From an uncultured Halieaceae bacterium (lineage in GTDB: Bacteria; Pseudomonadota; Gammaproteobacteria; Pseudomonadales; Halieaceae), in NCBI GenBank assembly GCA_913063005.1, contig CAJXZI010000014.1:1-17066 (forward strand): a stretch of DNA of 17,066 bases. The letters are read 5' to 3'. The position numbers and the translations under genes were made by a program. The notes beneath the pieces were generated by a model. The model saw nothing but the letters and a program-made list of their open reading frames with translations. It made no database searches and was not told where the DNA came from. This document shows positions 14,163-17,066 of the stretch, piece by piece. Positions within the stretch are counted from its first letter, which is position 1. Each line of letters starts with the position of its first letter.

Positions 14163-16813
14163 TATACCGTTGTGGGGTCAGGTTTGGTGGGGTCGATACC
14201 GAGATCACTCATGACCTTTGCAAGATCTGCTCTTGGAATCACACCTTCATCGGCCAGTGCCGTCATTGCGGCAAGCACCACATACCGACGATCGACCTCA
14301 AAGAACTCCCTCAACTTCGCTCGCGTATCACTGCGCCCGAAGCCGTCAGTTCCCAGCACAGTAAATGACCGAGGCATGAACTCCCGGATCTGATTGGTAT
14401 GCGCGCGCATGTAATCAGTCGCGGCAATAATCGGCCCCTCGGTCGCTGCCATACATTGGGTAACATAAGGGACCTGCGGCTCTTCAGCTGGGTTCATCAT
14501 GTTACGCCGCGTGATCTTTTGACCCTCTCGGGCAAGCTCGTTGACGCTGGTCATGCTCCAGATGTCAGCGGCAACGCCATAGTCTTGCTCAAGCATTTCA
14601 GCGGCTGCTTCAACCTCCCGCATGATCGTTCCAGCACTCATCAACTGAACGCGCTTTTTAGACTTGGCAGTCGATTTCTTTAGGGGGTACAACCCCTTGA
14701 CGATGCCCTCTTCAACCCCTTCTGGCATATCTGGGTGAACGTAGTTTTCGTTCATTGTGGTGATGTAATAAAAGACGTTTTCTCCGTCTTCGAACATGCG
14801 CTTCATGCCTGAACTGATAATCGTTGCCAGCTCATAGCTGTATGTAGGATCGTATGAAATACAATTAGGAATGGTCGTCGCCATCAGATGACTGTGACCG
14901 TCTTGGTGCTGAAGACCTTCGCCGTTAAGCGTTGTCCGACCCGCAGTCGCACCCATCAAAAAGCCACGTGCCTGACTGTCACCCGCCGCCCATGCGAGGT
15001 CGTGAATGCGTTGGAAACCAAACATCGAGTAGAAGATGTAAAACGGCACCATTGGGTAATCGGACACGGAGTACGACGTGGCAGCGGCAAGCCAAGCGGA
15101 CATCGCACCAGCCTCATTAATACCCTCTTCGAGAATCTGACCTGTCTCTTCCTCCTTGTAATAGAGGATCTGACCCGCGTCGTGCGGCGTGTACTGCTGA
15201 CCGACAGATGAGTAAATACCTAACTGTCGGAACATGCCTTCCATGCCAAAAGTACGTGCTTCATCAGGGACAATAGGAACGACACGCTCGCCAATTTGCT
15301 TGTCTTTAACCAAGGATGACAGGACGCGAACAAACGCCATCGTGGTAGAAATCTCGCGCTTACCACTCCCCTTAAGCTGAGCTGCGTATGCCGACTTGGC
15401 GGGTGCAGGCAGACTGTAAGAAACCGCTCGTCTAGCAGGAATGCTACCTCCCAATTCAGCACGCTTTTCACGCAGGTAGCGCATCTCAGGACTATCCTCC
15501 GGCGGACGATAGAAGGGCACATCCTTCAGATCTTTATCTGAGACTGGAACACCGAAACGATCCCGGAATGCCTTAAGGCTCTTCATGTCGAGCTTTTTCA
15601 GCGAATGCGTCTCGTTCGCTGCTTCGCCTGCCTCGCTGGTGCCGTAACCTTTCACCGTCATGGCTAAGATTACGGTTGGACGCTCCGTCTCCTCGCACGC
15701 TGCAGCGTAAGCCGCATAGACTTTATAAGGATCATGACCTCCGCGATTGAGATACATGATGTCGTCATCGCTCAGATCTTTGACGAGATCGAGCGTCTCT
15801 GGGTATTTCCCGAAGAAGTGCTCTCGCGTGTACGCACCACCATTAAACTTACAGTTTTGAAGCTCACCATCGCAGACTTCGTCCATGCGCTTTAGCAGCA
15901 TTCCTGACTTATCGCGCTCAAACAACGGGTCCCAACGACGCCCCCAGACCACCTTGATCACATTCCAGCCAGCACCGCGGAACACGCCCTCGAGCTCCTG
16001 AATAATCTTGCCGTTACCACGGACTGGGCCATCGAGCCGCTGAAGGTTGCAGTTCACAACAAAGTGAAGGTTTCCCAAGCCCTCGCGCCCGGCCAGACCG
16101 ATCGCGCCGAGCGATTCAGGTTCATCACATTCCCCATCGCCCATAAAACACCAAATCTTGCGGTCCCGATGATCAACCAGCCCGCGCTTCTGCTGATATT
16201 TCATAACATGAGCTTGGTAGATTGCTTGAATCGGCCCCAGCCCCATCGACACCGTTGGGAACTGCCAATAGTTGGGCATCAGCCATGGATGGGGATAAGA
16301 CGAAAGACCGTTACCCGAAACCTCGCGTCGGAAATTTTCGAGATGACTCTCGTTAAACACGCCCTCGAGGTACGAACGTGCGTACATGCCAGGCGCACTG
16401 TGTCCTTGATAGAAGACCAAGTCGCCAGGGTGGCCGTTACCTGTTCCTCTGAAAAAGTAGTTCATTCCAACATCGTAGAGCGTCGCGCTTGAGCTGAAGC
16501 TTGAGATGTGGCCGCCGAGCCCGTCTTCATTGTCATTAGCGCGCATGACCATTGCCATAGCGTTCCAACGAATCAACGAGCGAATGCGACGCTCCATGAA
16601 GAGATCACCCGGCATGACGCGCTCATCTTCCGGGTTAATGGTGTTTTTGAAAGGGGTTGTAATCGCCGCAGGAAGACGGACGCCCTGCTCCCGCGCATGA
16701 TCTGTCAGCTTACCGATCAGCTCACTGGATGCGCCTTCTCCGTTGAATCGTTTAACCGCATCAAATGAATCCAACCACTCTTGTGCTTCAACTGGATCTA
16801 ATCGCGTATTCAT
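14162..16813 (-). CDS. aceE: Pyruvate dehydrogenase E1 component (homodimeric type)
   Basis: An 883-residue thiamine-diphosphate enzyme (887 in E. coli) that decarboxylates pyruvate and acetylates the lipoyl arm of E2. Visible blocks are GGHISSFSSSATLYDVG near residue 100, the ThDP motif GDGECDEPES (from 225) ending in VVNCNLQRLDG, and GNGKIIQELEG. The transketolase-like middle domain has QDGHSHL, and the C-terminal domain has TDGFGRSDTR. The ATG at 16813 is preceded on the minus strand by AAGGCGGG with suitable spacing. It is the first gene of the aceEF operon and uses the pyruvate made by Eda. Confidence 0.96.
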   Translation of the reverse strand: MNTRLDPVEAQEWLDSFDAVKRFNGEGASSELIGKLTDHAREQGVRLPAAITTPFKNTINPEDERVMPGDLFMERRIRSLIRWNAMAMVMRANDNEDGLGGHISSFSSSATLYDVGMNYFFRGTGNGHPGDLVFYQGHSAPGMYARSYLEGVFNESHLENFRREVSGNGLSSYPHPWLMPNYWQFPTVSMGLGPIQAIYQAHVMKYQQKRGLVDHRDRKIWCFMGDGECDEPESLGAIGLAGREGLGNLHFVVNCNLQRLDGPVRGNGKIIQELEGVFRGAGWNVIKVVWGRRWDPLFERDKSGMLLKRMDEVCDGELQNCKFNGGAYTREHFFGKYPETLDLVKDLSDDDIMYLNRGGHDPYKVYAAYAAACEETERPTVILAMTVKGYGTSEAGEAANETHSLKKLDMKSLKAFRDRFGVPVSDKDLKDVPFYRPPEDSPEMRYLREKRAELGGSIPARRAVSYSLPAPAKSAYAAQLKGSGKREISTTMAFVRVLSSLVKDKQIGERVVPIVPDEARTFGMEGMFRQLGIYSSVGQQYTPHDAGQILYYKEEETGQILEEGINEAGAMSAWLAAATSYSVSDYPMVPFYIFYSMFGFQRIHDLAWAAGDSQARGFLMGATAGRTTLNGEGLQHQDGHSHLMATTIPNCISYDPTYSYELATIISSGMKRMFEDGENVFYYITTMNENYVHPDMPEGVEEGIVKGLYPLKKSTAKSKKRVQLMSAGTIMREVEAAAEMLEQDYGVAADIWSMTSVNELAREGQKITRRNMMNPAEEPQVPYVTQCMAATEGPIIAATDYMRAHTNQIREFMPRSFTVLGTDGFGRSDTRAKLREFFEVDRRYVVLAAMTALADEGVIPRADLAKVMSDLGIDPTKPDPTTV

Positions 16814-16860
16814 TGCATTCCCGCCTTAAGATTCTTTTTTAGAACTTACTTGCTTATTCG

Positions 16861-16955
16861 TTATCGCATTGAACACTACATTAAACTCTGAAAATTTGAT
16901 ACATAGTTCTATTATAGAATTTAAAATTGCGATTTATCAGATTGCGATAAGATAG
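16861..16955. repeat. ATTGCGAT repeats around the aceEF promoter
   Basis: Two adjacent 15-bp direct copies (16926-16940 and 16941-16955) begin with ATTGCGAT and match at 10 of 15. An inverted copy, TTATCGCATT (16861-16870), pairs with ATTGCGATAA (16941-16950) at 9 of 10. The three copies bracket the candidate -35 and -10 boxes, which is a layout seen for regulator sites. The factor is not recognised. Confidence 0.45.
16911..16940 (-). promoter_or_regulatory. Candidate aceEF promoter
   Basis: On the minus strand, -10 TATAAT (16911-16916, perfect) and -35 CTGATA (16935-16940, 4 of 6) with an 18-bp spacer. The predicted leader to the aceE ATG is about 90 nt. The -35 lies inside the ATTGCGAT direct repeat. 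No gene or HexR palindrome is seen in 16814-17066. Confidence 0.55.
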
Positions 16956-17066
16956 GGGCATCCGGAAAGCCCACCCCCTCCCCCGCCATTAATACCAAAT
17001 AAGAATTTAGCCCTGCTCTCAGGTCGTCAAAACATTGGTTAGAGATCAGGGATAAAGACCAAACGA

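Noticed and set aside
17034..17063. Inverted TTGGT ... ACCAA as a PdhR operator for aceE
   Set aside because: The half-sites are about 18 bp apart instead of 3, and they lie more than 200 bp upstream of aceE.

Overview
The window reads as a chromosomal segment of a gammaproteobacterium. Gap resembles the Pseudomonas type, AceF has two lipoyl domains and the Azotobacter/Pseudomonas-type Asn in its active-site motif, and the regulator, operators and gene content are those of a HexR-controlled Entner-Doudoroff (ED) module. Moderate GC, compact genes and the order edd-glk-eda-zwf-pgl fit a marine group such as the OM60/NOR5 (Halieaceae) relatives. That placement is inference, not proven by the sequence.

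Layout. (1) 1-249 is the 3' end of a MAPEG-family membrane protein gene, followed by a hairpin. (2) 352-1272 is a ROK-family sugar kinase, probably fructokinase. (3) 1379-6953 is a tight plus-strand operon edd-glk-eda-zwf-pgl, which runs glucose through the whole ED pathway to pyruvate and glyceraldehyde 3-phosphate. (4) The last 161 bp of pgl are present three times in tandem (6801-7283), giving two orphan copies of the Pgl C-terminus. (5) gap (minus) and hexR-ppc (plus) diverge from a shared 182-bp control region. (6) 12124-12487 lies between the convergent ppc and aceF genes. It holds a probable ppc terminator and a decayed 15-bp tandem repeat array. (7) aceF and aceE (minus) encode pyruvate dehydrogenase E2 and E1. 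Their upstream region (16814-17066) holds a promoter and short repeats.

Function. The genes form one metabolic unit: glucose and probably fructose phosphorylation, conversion of glucose 6-phosphate to KDPG and its cleavage, oxidation of the triose phosphate by Gap, pyruvate to acetyl-CoA by AceEF, and PEP to oxaloacetate by Ppc. HexR, an RpiR/SIS regulator that responds to KDPG in relatives, sits in the middle. HexR-like operators flank edd, gap and hexR itself. In gene orientation edd and gap share one architecture: an operator fused to a CATAAT -10 box, and a second operator exactly 51 bp upstream.

No CRISPR, tRNA, rRNA, insertion sequence, integrase or defence gene is visible. I see no undescribed multi-gene system. 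The unusual items are the pgl 3'-end triplication with a mosaic middle copy, the conserved double-operator layout, and the degenerate 15-bp array.
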